Source: Saccoglossus kowalevskii (Eukaryota; Hemichordata; Enteropneusta; Harrimaniidae). From it: 64,000 nt of DNA. The notes under the pieces are model-generated. The model had not been told where the DNA came from. It saw only the letters and a program-made list of their open reading frames with translations, and searched no databases. Positions 1-12,203 of this stretch are shown one piece after another. Made by a program: the position numbers and the translations under genes. Each line of letters opens with the position of its first letter. The first letter of the stretch is position 1. The stretch covers positions 101,354 to 165,353 of the forward strand of contig NW_003109603.1 of assembly GCF_000003605.2 (NCBI RefSeq), read 5' to 3'.

Positions 1-188
1 ACTACACCAAAGGAGTGATGGTCGTTTGTTCTGCTTTCATCATACACAGATTGCTCTTCCATACTAGAGAATTATGGTCGTTTGTTCTGCTTTGGTCATA
101 CACAGATTGCTCTTCCATACTAGAGAATTATGGTCGTTTGTTCTGCTTTGTTCATACACAGATTGCTCTACTACACCAAATGAGTGAT

Positions 189-301
189 GGTCGTTTGTTC
201 TGCTGTGATCATACACAGATTGCTCTTCCATATTAGAGAATTATGGTCATTTGTTCTGCTTTGATCATACACAGATTGCTCTACTACACCAAAGGAGTGA
301 T
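189..301 (+). repeat. 113-bp A-B dimer, recurrent higher-order subunit
   Basis: Positions 189-244 are an A monomer with ctgtgatc in the core and a catattag tail. Positions 245-301 are a B monomer that begins ggtcatttg. A second copy follows at 302-414. Across the window the ctgtgatc core is nearly always paired with the catattag tail, and the next unit nearly always begins ggtcatttg and ends in a B tail. The two units therefore amplify together as a dimer. Confidence 0.9.
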
Positions 302-694
302 GGTCGTTTGTTCTGCTGTGATCATACACAGATTGCTCTTCCATATTAGAAAATTATGGTCATTTGTTCTGCTTTGATCATACACAGATTGCTTTACTAC
401 ACCAAAGGAGTGATGGTCGTTTGCTCTGCTTTGATCATACACAGATTACTCTTCCATACTAGAGAATTATGGTCGTTTGCTCTGCTTTGATCATACACAG
501 ATTGCTCTTCCATATTAGAGAATTATGGTCGTTTGTTCTGCTTTGATCATACACAGATTGCTCTTCCATATTAAAGAATTATGGTCGTTTGTTCTGCTTT
601 GATCATACACAGATTGCTCTTCCAGATTAGAGAATTATGGTCGTTTGTTATGCTTTGATCATACACAGATTGCTCTTCCATACTAGAGAATTAT

Positions 695-751
695 GGTCGT
701 TTGTTCTGCTTTGATCATACACAGATTGCTCTACTACACCAAAGGAGTGAT
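695..751 (+). repeat. Consensus B monomer (57 bp)
   Basis: It has the same 37-bp core as the A monomer, but the tail is tactacaccaaaggagtgat (20 bases instead of 19). Recurrent B-tail variants end aaatgagtgat, aaagaagtgat, aaaagagtgat, aaaggattgat and aaatgagagat. The A and B tails are far more different from each other than any two cores are, so the two classes are separated mainly by the last third of the unit. Confidence 0.95.
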
Positions 752-1653
752 GGTCGTTTGCTCTGCTTTGATCATACACAGATTACTCTTCCATACTAGA
801 GAATTATGGTCGTTTGCTCTGCTTTGATCATACACAGATTGCTCTTCCATATTAGAGAATTATGGTCGTTTGTTCTGCTTTGATCATACACAGATTGCTC
901 TTCCATATTAGGGAATTATGGTAGTTTGTTGTGCTTTGTTCATACACAGATTGCTCTACTACACCAAAGGAGTGATGGTCGTTTGTTCTGCTTTGATCAT
1001 ACACAGATTGCTCTTCCATACTAGAGAATTATGGTCGTTTGTTCTGCTTTGTTCATACACAGATTGCTCTACTACACCAAAGGAGTGATGGTCGTTTGTT
1101 CTGCTGTGATCATACACAGATTGCTCTTCCATATTAGAGAATTACGTTCATTTGTTCTGCTTGGATCATACACAGATTGCTCTACTACACCAAAGGAGTG
1201 ATGGTCGTTTGTTCTGCTGTGATCATACACAGATTGCTCTTCCATATTAGAGAATTATGGTCATTTGTTCTGCTTTGATCATACACAGATTGCTCTACTA
1301 CACCAAAGGATTGATGGTCGTTTGTTCTGCTTTGATCATACACAGATTGCTCTTCCATACTAGAGAATTATGGTCGTTCGTTCTGCTTTGATCATACACA
1401 GATTGCTCTTCCATACAAGAGAATTATGGTCGTTTGTTCTGCTTTGTTCATACACAGATTGCTCTACAACACCAAATGAGTGATGGTCGTTTGTTCTGCT
1501 GTGATCATACACAGATTGCTCTTCCATATTAGAGAATTATGGTCATTTGTTGTGCTTTGATCATACACAGATTGCTCTACTACACCAAAGAAGTGATGGT
1601 CGTTTGTTCTGCTTTGATTATACACAGATTGCTCTTCCATACTAGATAATTAT

Positions 1654-1711
1654 GGTCGTTTGTTCTGCTTTGATCATACACAGAGATTGCTCTTCTATAC
1701 TAGAGAATTAT
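1654..1711 (+). repeat. 58-bp monomer with core dinucleotide insertion
   Basis: The core reads cacagagattgc instead of cacagattgc (two extra bases) and the tail begins ttctatactag. The inserted dinucleotide occurs almost only in this linked context, directly after a monomer ending tagataattat and before one reading gataatacac. That makes it a good phylogenetic marker inside the array. Confidence 0.93.
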
Positions 1712-1767
1712 GGTCGTTTGTTCTGCTTTGATAATACACAGATTGCTCTTCCATATTAGACAATTAT
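1654..1767 (+). repeat. Alpha cassette (58+56 bp), first of 34 copies
   Basis: It is a 58-bp unit (cacagagattgc, ttctatac) followed by a 56-bp unit with gataatacac and tail tattagacaattat. Starts of the copies located by eye: 1654, 3294, 4927, 7971, 9833, 11358, 12090, 13612, 15753, 15923, 17502, 19367, 21451, 23253, 24327, 25910, 28222, 29125, 34823, 35780, 37637, 38315, 40911, 42266, 45143, 46102, 49883, 51124, 54111, 55746, 56141, 57158, 61831 and 63582. Most are exactly 114 bp. Gaps between starts cluster at 1.52-1.64 kb but range from 170 to 5,698 bp. Confidence 0.9.
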
Positions 1768-1984
1768 GGTCGTTTACTCTGCTTTGATCATACACAGATT
1801 GCTCTACTACACCAAAAGAGTGATGGTCGTTTGTTCTGCTTTGATCATACACAGATTGCTCTTCCATACTAGAGAATTATGGTCGTTCGTTCTGCTTTGA
1901 TCATACACAGATTGCTCTTCCATACTAGAGAATTATGGTCGTTTGTTCTGCTTTGATCATACACAGATTGCTCTTCCATATTAG

Positions 1985-2040
1985 AGAATTTATGGTCGTT
2001 TTTGTTTCTGCTTTTTGATCATACACAGATTGCTCTTCCA
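1985..2040 (+). other. Monomer with clustered T insertions
   Basis: The junction reads gaatttatgg, then cgtttttgtttctgctttttgatc, which adds about six T bases within some 35 bp. Nearby monomers are normal. Homopolymer-length error in a long-read consensus is the simplest explanation. Confidence 0.7.
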
Positions 2041-2392
2041 TATTAGAGAATTATGGTCGTTTGTTATGCTAAGTTCATACACAGATTGCTATACTACACC
2101 AAAGGAGTGATGGTCGTTTGTTTTGCTTTGATCATACACAGATTGCTCTTCCATATTAGACAATTATGGTCGTTTACTCTGCTTTGATCATACACAGATT
2201 GCTCTACTACACCAAAAGAGTGATGGTCGTTTGTTCTGCTTTGATCATACACAGATTGCTCTTCCATACTAGAGAATTATGGTCGTTCGTTCTGCTTTGA
2301 TCATACACAGATTGCTCTTCCATACTAGAGAATTATGGTCGTTTGTTCTGCTTCGATCATACACAGATTGCTCTTCCATATTAGAGAATTAT

Positions 2393-2448
2393 GGTCGTTT
2401 GTTCTGCTTTGATCATACACAGATTGCTCTTCCATACTAGAGAATTAT
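2393..2448 (+). repeat. Consensus A monomer (56 bp)
   Basis: This copy matches the commonest form of the unit: core starting ggtcgtttg, the stretch tgatcatacacagattgct, then tail ttccatactagagaattat. Frequent A-tail variants are ttccatattagagaattat, ttccagattagagaattat, ttccacattagagaattat, tactagataattat and tattagacaattat. Frequent core variants are ctgtgatc, ctttgttc, gatcacacac, gataatacac and gtttgctctg. The variants are not scattered at random; they occur in linked cassettes. Confidence 0.95.
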
Positions 2449-3463
2449 GGTCGTTTGTTCTGCTTTGATCACACACAGATTGCTCTTCCATACTAGAGAA
2501 TTATGGTCGTTTGTTCTGCTTTGATCATACACAGATTGCTCTTCCATATTAGAGAATTATGGTCGTTTGTTCTGTTTTGATCATACACAGATTGCTCTTC
2601 CATATTAGAGAATTATGGTCGTTTGTTCTGCTTTGTTCATACACAGATTGCTCTACTACACCAAAGGAGTGATGGTCGTTTGTTCTGCTTTGATCATACA
2701 CAGATTGCTCTTCCATACTAGAGAATTATGGTCGTTTGTTCTGCTTTGATCATACACAGATTGCTCTTCCACACTAGAGAATTATGGTCGTTTGTTCTGC
2801 TTTGTTCATACACAGATTGCTCTACTACACCAAAGGAGTGATGGTCGTTTGTTCTGCTGTGATCATACACAGATTGCTCTTCCATATTAGAGAATTATGG
2901 TCATTTGTTCTGCTTTGATCATACACAGATTGCTCTACTACACCAAAGGAGTGATGGTCGTTTGTTCTGCTTTGATCATACACAGATTGCTCTTCCATAC
3001 TAGAGAATTATGGTCGTTTGTTCTGCTTTGATCATACACAGATTGCTCTTCCATACTAGAGAATTATGGTCGTTTGTTCTGCTTTGTTCATACACAGATT
3101 GCTCTACTACACCAAATGAGTGATGGTCGTTTGTTCTGCTGTGATCATACACAGATTGCTCTTCCATATTAGAGAATTATGGTCATTTGTTCTGCTTTGA
3201 TCATACACAGATTACTCTACTACACCAAAGGAGTGATGGTCGTTTGTTCTGCTTTGATCATACACAGATTGCTCTTCCATACTAGATAATTATGGTCGTT
3301 TGTTCTGCTTTGATCATACACAGAGATTGCTCTTCTATACTAGAGAATTATGGGCGTTTGTTCTGCTTTGATAATACACAGATTGCTCTTCCATATTAGA
3401 CAATTATGGTCATTTGTTCTGCTTTGATCATACACAGATTGCTCTTCCATACTAGAGAATTAT

Positions 3464-3913
3464 AGTCGTTTGATCTGCTTTGATCACACACAGATTGCTC
3501 TTCCATACTAGAGAATTATGGTCGTTTGTTCTGCTTTGATTATACACAGATTGCTCTTCCAGATTAGAGAATTATGGACGTTTGTTCTGCTTTGATCATA
3601 CACAGATTGCTCTTCCATACTAGAGAATTAAGGTCGTTTGTTCTGCTTTGATCATACACAGATTGCTCTTCCATACTAGAGAATTATGGTCGTTTGTTCT
3701 GCTTTGATCATACACAGATTGCTCTACTACACCAAAGGAGTGATGGTCGTTTGCTCTGCTTTGATCATACACAGATTGCTCTTCCATACTAGAGAATTAT
3801 GGTAGTTTGCTCTGCTTTGATCATACACAGATTGCTCTTCCACATTAGAGAATTATGGTCGTTTGTTCTGCTTTGATCATACACAGATTTCTCTACTACA
3901 CCAAAGGAGTGAT
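3464..3913 (+). repeat. Epsilon cassette, left copy of 450-bp tandem duplication
   Basis: Eight monomers in this order: a ttgatctgc/gatcacacac unit, a gattatacac unit with cagattag tail, an atggacg unit, an aaggtcg unit, a B unit, a gtttgctctg unit, a ggtagtttg unit with cacattag tail, and a B unit with cagatttctc. The immediately following 450 bp repeat it almost base for base. Confidence 0.92.
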
Positions 3914-4363
3914 GGTCGTTTGATCTGCTTTGATCACACACAGATTGCTCTTCCATACTAGAGAATTATGGTCGTTTGTTCTGCTTTGATTATACACAGA
4001 TTGCTCTTCCAGATTAGAGAATTATGGACGTTTGTTCTGCTTTGATCATACACAGATTGCTCTTCCATACTAGAGAATTAAGGTCGTTTGTTCTGCTTTG
4101 ATCATACACAGATTGCTCTTCCATACTAGAGAATTATGGTCGTTTGTTCTGCTTTGATCATACACTGATTGCTCTACTACACCAAAGGAGTGATGGTCGT
4201 TTGCTCTGCTTTGATCATACACAGATTGCTCTTCCATACTAGAGAATTATGGTAGTTTCCTCTGCTTTGATCATACACAGATTGCTCTTCCACATTAGAG
4301 AATTATGGTCGTTTGTTCTGCTTTGATCATACACAGATTTCTCTACTACACCAAAGGAGTGAT
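3914..4363 (+). repeat. Epsilon cassette, right copy of 450-bp tandem duplication
   Basis: It matches 3464-3913 with about three differences by eye: the first base of the first unit (g for a), cactgattg for cacagattg near 4165, and gtttcctctg for gtttgctctg near 4259. This is among the least diverged duplications in the window and therefore one of the youngest. Confidence 0.92.
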
Positions 4364-4701
4364 GGTCGTTTGCTCTGCTTTGATCATACACAGATTGCTC
4401 TTCCACATTAGAGAATTATGGTCGTTTGTTCTGCTTTGATCATACACAGATTGCTCTACTACACCAAAGGAGTGATGGTCGTTTGCTCTGCTTTGATCAT
4501 ACACAGATTACTCTTCCATACTAGAGAATTATGGTCGTTTGCTCTGCTTTGATCATTCACAGATTGCTCATCCATATTAGAGAATTATGGTCGTTTGTTC
4601 TGCTTTGATCATACACAGATTGCTCTTCCATATTAGTGAATTATGGTCGTTTGTTCTGCTTTGTTCATACACAGATTGCTCTACTACACCAAAGGAGTGA
4701 T

Positions 4702-4813
4702 GGTCGTATGCTCTGCTTTGGTCATACACAGATTGCTCATCCATACTAGAGAATTACGGTAGTTTGCTCTTCTTTGATCATACACAGATTGCTCCTCCAC
4801 ATTAGAGAATTAT
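4702..4813 (+). repeat. Delta cassette (112 bp), first of ten copies
   Basis: Two linked units: gtatgctctgctttggtc with tail catccatactag, then acggtagtttgctcttc with tail ctccacattag or cttccacattag. Other copies: 5378-5489, 7069-7180, 12541-12652, 20099-20210, 27206-27317, 47000-47111, 53040-53151, 59869-59980 and 60477-60588. Broken forms lie near 6843, 11863, 21972, 25113 and 60780. No full copy lies between 27.3 and 47.0 kb. Confidence 0.88.
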
Positions 4814-5997
4814 GGTCGTTTGTTCTGCTTTGATCATACACAGATTGCTCTACTACACCAAAGGAGTGATGGTCGTTTGATCTGCTTTGATCATACACAG
4901 ATTGCTCTTCCATACTAGATAATTATGGTCGTTTGTTCTGCTTTGATCATACACAGAGATTGCTCTTCTATACTAGAGAATTATGGTCGTTTGTTCTGCT
5001 TTGATAATACACAGATTGCTCTTCCATATTAGATAATTATGGTCGTTTGTTCTGCTTTGATCATACACAGATTGCTCTTCCATACTAGAGAATTATGGTC
5101 GTTTGTTCTGCTTTGATCACACACAGATTGCTCTTCCATACTAGAGAATTATGGTCGTTTGTTCTGCTTTGATCATACACAGATTGCTCTTCCATATTAG
5201 AGAATTATGGTCGTTTGTTCTGCTTTGATCATACACAGATTGCTCTTCCAGATTAGAGAATTATGGTCGTTTGTTCTGCTTTGATCATACACAGATTGCT
5301 CTTCCATACTAGAGAATTATGGCCGTTTGTTCTGCTTTGATCATACACAGATTGCTCTACTACACCAAAGGAGTGATGGTCGTATGCTCTGCTTTGGTCA
5401 TACACAGATTGCTCATCCATACTAGAGAATTACGGTAGTTTGCTCTTCTTTGATCATACACAGATTGCTCCTCCACATTAGAGAATTATGGTCGTTTGTT
5501 CTGCTTTGATCATACACAGATTGCTCTACTACACCAAAGGAGTGATGGTCGTTTGCTCTGCTTTGATCATACACAGATTGCTCTACTACACCAAAGGAGT
5601 GATGGTCGTTTGCTCTGCTTTGATCATACACAGATTACTCTTCCATACTAGAGAATTATGGTCGTTTGCTCTGCTTTGATCATACACAGATTGCTCTTCC
5701 ATATTAGAGAATTATGGTCGTTTGTTCTGCTTTGATCATACACAGATTGCTCTTCATTATTAGAGAATTATGGTCGTTTGTTCTGCTTTGTTCATACACA
5801 GATTGCTCTACTACACCAAATGAGTGATGGTCGTTTGTTCTGCTGTGATCATACACAGATTGCTCTTCCATATTAGAGAATTATGGTCATTTGTTCTGCT
5901 TTGATCATACACAGATTGCTCTACTACACCAAAGAAGTGATGGTCGTTTGCTCTGCTTTGATCATACACAGATTGCTCTTCCATACTAGATAATTAT

Positions 5998-6055
5998 GGT
6001 CGTTTGTTCTGCTTTGATCATACACAGAGATTGCTCTTCCATATTAGACAATTAT
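5998..6055 (+). repeat. Hybrid monomer (58-mer core, agacaattat tail), copy 1
   Basis: The core carries the cacagagattgc insertion of the first alpha unit, but the tail is catattagacaattat of the second. It equals an alpha cassette from which exactly one monomer (56 bp) has been deleted by pairing at the shared gattgctctt. It follows a B tail aaagaagtgat and a tagataattat unit and precedes a tttactctgc unit. Confidence 0.88.
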
Positions 6056-9000
6056 GGTCGTTTACTCTGCTTTGATCATACACAGATTGCTCTACTACAC
6101 CAAAAGAGTGATGGTCGTTTGTTCTGCTTTGATCATACACAGATTGCTCTTCCATACTAGAGAATTATGGTCGTTCGTTCTGCTTTGATCATACACAGAT
6201 TGCTCTTCCATACTAGAGAATTATGGTCGTTTGTTCTGCTTTGATCATACACAGATTGCTCTTCCATATTAGAGAATTATGGTCGTTTGTTCTGCTTTGA
6301 TCATACACAGATTGCTCTTCCATACTAGAGAATTATGGTCGTTTGTTCTGCTTTGATCACACACAGATTGCTCTTCCATACTAGAGAATTATGGTCGTTT
6401 GTTCTGCTTTGATCATACACAGATTGCTCTTCCATATTAGAGAATTATGGTCGTTTGTTCTGTTTTGATCATACACAGATTGCTCTTCCATATTAGAGAA
6501 TTATGGTCGTTTGTTCTGCTTTGTTCATACACAGATTGCTCTACTACACCAAAGGAGTGATGGTCGTTTGTTCTGCTTTGATCATACACAGATTGCTCTT
6601 CCATACTAGAGAATTATGGTCGTTTGTTCTGCTTTGATCATACACAGATTGCTCTTCCACACTAAAGAATTATGGTCGTTTGTTCTGCTTTGTTCATACA
6701 CAGATTGCTCTACTACACCAAAGGAGTGATGGTCGTTTGTTCTGCTGTGATCATACACAGATTGCTCTTCCATATTAGAGAATTATGGTCATTTGTTCTG
6801 CTTTGATCATACACAGATTGCTCTACTACACCAAAGGAGTGATGGTCGTATGCTCTGCTTTGGTCATACACAGATTGCTCTTCCATATTAGAGAATTATG
6901 GTCGTTTGTTCTGCTTTGATCATACACAGATTGCTCTTCCATACTAGAGAATTATGGTCGTTTTTTCTGCTTTGATCATACACAGATTGCTCTTCCATAC
7001 TAGAGAATTATGGCCGTTTGTTCTGCTTTGATCATACACAGATTGCTCTACTACACCAAAGGAGTGATGGTCGTATGCTCTGCTTTGGTCATACACAGAT
7101 TGCTCATCCATACTAGAGAATTATGGTAGTTTGCTCTTCTTTGATGATACACAGATTGCTCTTCCACATTAGAGAATTATAGTCGTTAGTTCTGCTTTGA
7201 TCATACACAGATTGCTCTTCCACATTAAAGAATTATGCTCGTTTGTTCTGCTTTGATCATACACAGATTGCTCTACTACACCAAAGGAGTGATGGTCGTT
7301 TGCTCTGCTTTGATCATACACAGATTACTCTTCCATACTAGAGAATTATGGGCGTTTGCTCTGCTTTGATCATACACAGATTGCTCTTCCATATTAGGGA
7401 ATTATGGTAGTTTGTTGTGCTTTGTTCATACACAGATTGCTCTACTACACCAAAGGAGTGATGGTCGTTTGTTCTGCTTTGATCATACACAGATTGCTCT
7501 TCCATACTAGAGAATTATGGTGGTTTATTCTGCTTTGTTCATACACAGATTGCTCTTCTACACCAAGGAGTGATGGTCGTTTGTTCTGCTGTGATCATAC
7601 ACAGATTGCTCTTCCCATATTAGAGAATTACGTTCATTTGTTCTGCTTGGATCATACACAGATTGCTCTACTACACCAAAGGAGTGATGGTCGTTTGTTC
7701 TGCTGTGATCATACACAGATTGCTCTTCCATACAAGAGAATTATGGTCGTTTGTTCTGCTTTGTTCATACACAGATTGCTCTACAACACCAAATGAGTGA
7801 TGGTCGTTTGTTCTGCTGTGATCATACACAGATTGCTCTTCCATATTAGAGAATTATGGTCATTTGTTGTGCTTTGATCATACACAGATTGCTCTACTAC
7901 ACCAAAGAAGTGATGGTCGTTTGTTCTGCTTTGATCATACACAGATTGCTCTTCCATACTAGATAATTATGGTCGTTTGTTCTGCTTTGATCATACACAG
8001 AGATTGCTCTTCTATACTAGAGAATTATGGTCGTTTGTTCTGCTTTGATAATACACAGATTGCTCTTCCATATTAGACAATTATGGTCGTTTACTCTGCT
8101 TTGATCATACACAGATTGCTCTACTACACCAAAAGAGTGATGGTCGTTTGTTCTGCTTTGATCATACACAGATTGCTCTTCCATACTAGAGAATTATGGT
8201 CGTTCGTTCTGCTTTGATCATACACAGATTGCTCTTCCATACTAGAGAATTATGGTCGTTTGTTCTGCTTTGATCATACACAGATTGCTCTTCCATATTA
8301 GAGAATTATGGTCGTTTGTTCTGCTTTGATCATACACAGATTGCTCTTCCATATTAGAGAATTATTGTCGTTTGTTCTGCTTTGTTCATACACAGATTGC
8401 TCTACTACACCAAAGGAGTGATGGTCGTTTGTTCTGCTTTGATCATACACAGATTGCTCTTCCATATTAAACAATTATGGTCGTTTACTCTGCTTTGATC
8501 ATACACAGATTGCTCTACTACAGCAAAAGAGTGATGGTCGTTTGTTCTGCTTTGATCATACACAGATTGCTCTTCCATACTAGAGAATTATGGTCGTTCG
8601 TTCTGCTTTGATCATACACAGATTGCTCTTCCATACTAGAGAATTATGGTCGTTTGTTCTGCTTTGATCATACACAGATTGCTCTTCCATATTAGAGAAT
8701 TATGGTCGTTTGTTCTGCTTTGATCATACACAGATTGCTCTTCCATATTACAGAATTATGGTCGTTTTGTTCTGCTTTGTTCTTACACAGATTGCTCTAC
8801 TACACCAAAGGAGTGATGGTCGTTTGTCTGCTTTGATCATACACAGATTGCTCTTCCATACTAGAGAATTATGGTCGTTTGTTGTGCTTTGATCATACAC
8901 AGATTGCTCTTCCATACTAGAGAATTATGGTCGTTTGTTCTTGCTTTGTTCATACACAGATTGCTCTAGTACACCAAATGAGTGATGGTCGTTTGTTCTG

Positions 9001-9435
9001 CTGTGATCATACACAGATTGCTCTTCCACATTAGAGAATTATGGTCGTTTGTTCTTCTTTGATCATACACAGATTGCTCTACTACACCAAAGGAGTGATG
9101 GTCGTTTGCTCTGCTTTGATCATACACAGATTGCTCTTCCATATTAGAGAATTATGGTCGTTTGTTCTGCTTTGATCATACACAGATTGCTCTTCCATAT
9201 TAGAGAATTATGGTCGTTTGTTCTGCTTTGTTCGTACACAGATTGCTCTACTACACCAAGGGAGTGATGGTCGTTTGTTCTGCTGTGATCATACACAGAT
9301 TGCTCTTCCATATTAGAGAATTATGGTCATTTGTGCAGCTTTGATCATACACAGATTGCTCTACTACACCAAAGGAGTGATGGTCGTTTGTTCTGCTGTG
9401 ATCATACACAGATTGCTATTCCATATTAGAGAATT

Positions 9436-9711
9436 ATGGTCATTTGTTCTGCTTTGATCATACATAGATTGCTCTACTATACCAAAGGAGTGATGGTCGT
9501 TTGTTCTGCTTTCATCATACACAGATTGCTCTTCCATACTAGAGAATTATGGTCGTTTGTTCTGCTTTGGTCATATACAGATTGCTCTTCCATACTAGAG
9601 AATTATGGTCGTTTGTTCTGCTTTGTTCATACACAGATTGCTCTACTACACCAAATGAGTGATGGTCGTTTGTTCTGCTGTGATCATACACAGATTGCTC
9701 TTCCATATTAG
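9436..9711 (+). repeat. Beta cassette (276 bp), B-type subfamily
   Basis: Linked order: ggtcatttg B unit, ctttcatcat unit, ctttggtcat unit, ctttgttcat B unit ending aaatgagtgat, and a ctgtgatc unit. Copies with this ending: 9436, 30083, 43900, 56422 and 58505, plus a partial copy cut by the window start (1-236). One forward frame stays open for 91 codons across each copy, but only because of the unit arithmetic, so I do not call it a gene. Confidence 0.88.
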
Positions 9712-10129
9712 AGAATTATGGTCATTTGTTCTGCTTTGATCATACACAGATTGCTCTACTACACCAAAGGAGTGATGGTCGTTTGTTCTGCTTTGATCAT
9801 ACACAGATTGCTCTTCCATACTAGATAATTATGGTCGTTTGTTCAGCTTTGATCATACACAGAGATTGCTCTTCTATACTAGAGAATTATGGTCGTTTGT
9901 TCTGCTTTGATAATACACAGATTGCTCTTCCATATTAGACAATTATGGTCGTTTGTTCTGCTTTGATCATACACAGATTGCTCTTCCATACTAGAGAATT
10001 ATGGTCGTTTGTTCTGCTTTGATGACACACAGATTGCTCTTCCATACTAGAGAATTATGGTCGTTTGTTCTGCTTTGATCATACACAGATTGCTCTTCCA
10101 TATTAGAGAATTATGGTCGTTTGTTCTGC

Positions 10130-10760
10130 TTTGTTCATACACAGATTTCTCTACTACACCAAAGGAGTGATGGTCGTTTGTTCTGCTGTGATCATACACA
10201 GATTGCTCTTCCATATTAGAGAATTATGGTCATTTGTTCTGCTTTGATCATACACAGATTGCTTTACTACACCAAAGGAGTGATGGTCGTTTGTTCTGCT
10301 GTGATCATACACAGATTGCTTTTCCATATTAGAGAATTATGGTCATTTGTTCTGCTTTGATCATACACAGATTGCTCTACTACACCAAAGGAGTGATGGT
10401 CGTTTGTTCTGCTTTGATCATACACAGATTTCTCTTCCATACTAGAGAATTATGGTCGTTTGTTCTGCTTAGATCATACACAGATTGCTCTTCCATACTA
10501 GAGAATTATGGTCGTTTGTTCTGCTTTTGATCATACACAGATTGCTCTTCCATACTAGAGAATTATGGTCGTTTGATCTGCTTTGATCATACACTGATTG
10601 CTCTACTACACCAAAGGAGTGATGGTCGTTTGCTCTGCTTATGATGATACACAGATTGCTCTTCCATACTAGAGAATTATGGTCGTTTGTTCTGCTTTGA
10701 TCATACACAGATTGCTCTTCCATACTAGAGAATTATGGTCGTTTGTCCTGCTTTGTTCAT
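10130..10760 (+). repeat. Triplicated segment with cagatttctc and cttagatc markers, copy 1
   Basis: Ordered markers are cagatttctcta, gctttacta, gcttttcc, gatttctcttcc, ctgcttagatc, ttgatctgc with cactgattg, and gatgatacac. The same order occurs at about 16.23-16.95 kb (offset about 6,204) and 42.56-43.29 kb (offset from the second copy about 26,342). The copies differ by a few indels, such as an extra t near 10526 (ctgcttttgatc). Confidence 0.82.
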
Positions 10761-10855
10761 ACACAGATTGCTCTACTACACCAAATGAGTGATGGTCGTT
10801 TGTTCTGCTGTGATCATACACGGATTGCTCTTCCATATTAGAGAATTATGGTCAT

Positions 10856-11095
10856 TTGTTCTGCTTTGATCATACACAGATTGCTCTACTACACCAAAGG
10901 AGTGATGGTAGTTTGTTCTGCTGTGATCATACACAGATTGCTCTTCCATATTACAGAATTATGGTCATTTGTTCTGCTTTGATCATACACAGATTGCTCT
11001 ACTACACCAAAGGAGTGATGGTCGTTTGTTCTGCTTTGATCATACACAGATTGCTCTTCCATACTAGAGAATTATGGTCGTTTGTTGTGCTTTGA
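10856..11095 (+). repeat. Gamma cassette (about 240 bp), first copy
   Basis: A ggtcatttg B unit, then a ggtagtttgttctgctgtg unit with tail catattacagaattat, a second ggtcatttg B unit, a normal A unit, and a gtttgttgtgc unit. Other copies: 30993-31232, 34321-34560, 38435-38674, 40578-40817, 41764-42003, 44810-45049, 50622-50861, 51244-51483 and 51977-52216. Broken or partial forms lie near 19041, 28515, 47390 and 49430. Nearly all lie between 28 and 52.3 kb. Confidence 0.88.
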
Positions 11096-12089
11096 TCATA
11101 CAGAGATTGCTCTTCCATACTAGAGAATTATGGTCGATTGTTCTGCTTTGTTCATACACAGATTGCTCTACTACACCAAATGAGTGATGGTCGTTTGTTC
11201 TGCTGTGATCATACACAGATTGCTCTTCCATATTAGAGAATTATGGTCATTTGTTCTGCTTTGATCATACACAGATTGCTCTACTACACCAAAGGAGTGA
11301 TGGTCGTTTGTTCTGCTTTGATCATACACAGATTGCTCTTCCATACTAGATAATTATGGTCGTTTGTTCTGCTTTGATCATACACAGAGATTGCTCTTCT
11401 ATACTAGAGAATTATGGTCGTTTGTTCTGCTTTGATAATACACAGATTGCTCTTCCATATTAGACAAATATGGTCGTTTGTTCTGCTTTGATCATACACA
11501 GATTGCTCTTCCATACTAGAGAATTATGGTCGTTTGTTCTGCTTTGATCACACACAGATTGCTCTTCCATTCTAGAGAATTATGGTCGTTTGTTCTGCTT
11601 TGATCATACACAGATTGCTCTTCCATATTAGAGAATTATGGTCGATTGTTCTGCTTTGATCATACACAGATTGCTCTTCCAGAATAGAGAATTATGGTCG
11701 TTTGTTCTGCTTTGATCATACACAGATTGCTCTTCCATACTAGAGAATTATGGTCGTTTGTTCTGCTTTGATCATACACAGATTGCTCTTCCATACTAGA
11801 GAATTATGGCCATTTGTTCTGCTTTGTTCATACACAGATTGCTCTACTACACCAAAGGAGTGATGGTCGTATGGTCTGCTTTGGTCATACACAGATTGCT
11901 CATACATACTAGAGAATTATGGTCATTTGTTCTGCTTTGATCATACACAGATTGCTCTTCCATACTAGAGAATTATGGTCGTTTGTTCTGCTTTGTTCAT
12001 ACGCAGATTGCTCTACTACACCAAATGAGTGATGGTCGTTTGATCTGCTTTGATCATACACAGATTGCTCTTCCATACTAGATAATTAT

Positions 12090-12203
12090 GGTCGTTTGTT
12101 CTGCTTTGATCATACACAGAGTTTGCTCTTCTGTACTAGAGAATTATGGTTGTTTGTTCTGCTTTGATGATACACAGATTGCTCTTCCATATTAGACAAT
12201 TAT
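12090..12203 (+). repeat. Alpha cassette, divergent copy
   Basis: The insertion reads cacagagtttgc rather than cacagagattgc, the tail has ctgtactag, and the second unit has gatgatacac rather than gataatacac. It lies only 732 bp after the previous copy and follows a B monomer ending aaatgagtgat plus a ttgatctgc unit. The same order recurs just before the alpha copy at 46102. Confidence 0.85.

Noticed and set aside
20-75. Ribosome-binding-like aaaggagtgatgg before ATG in B units
   Set aside because: The aaggag followed by atgg resembles a Shine-Dalgarno site and start, but it is simply the B tail joined to the next core, repeated hundreds of times with no lasting reading frame after it.
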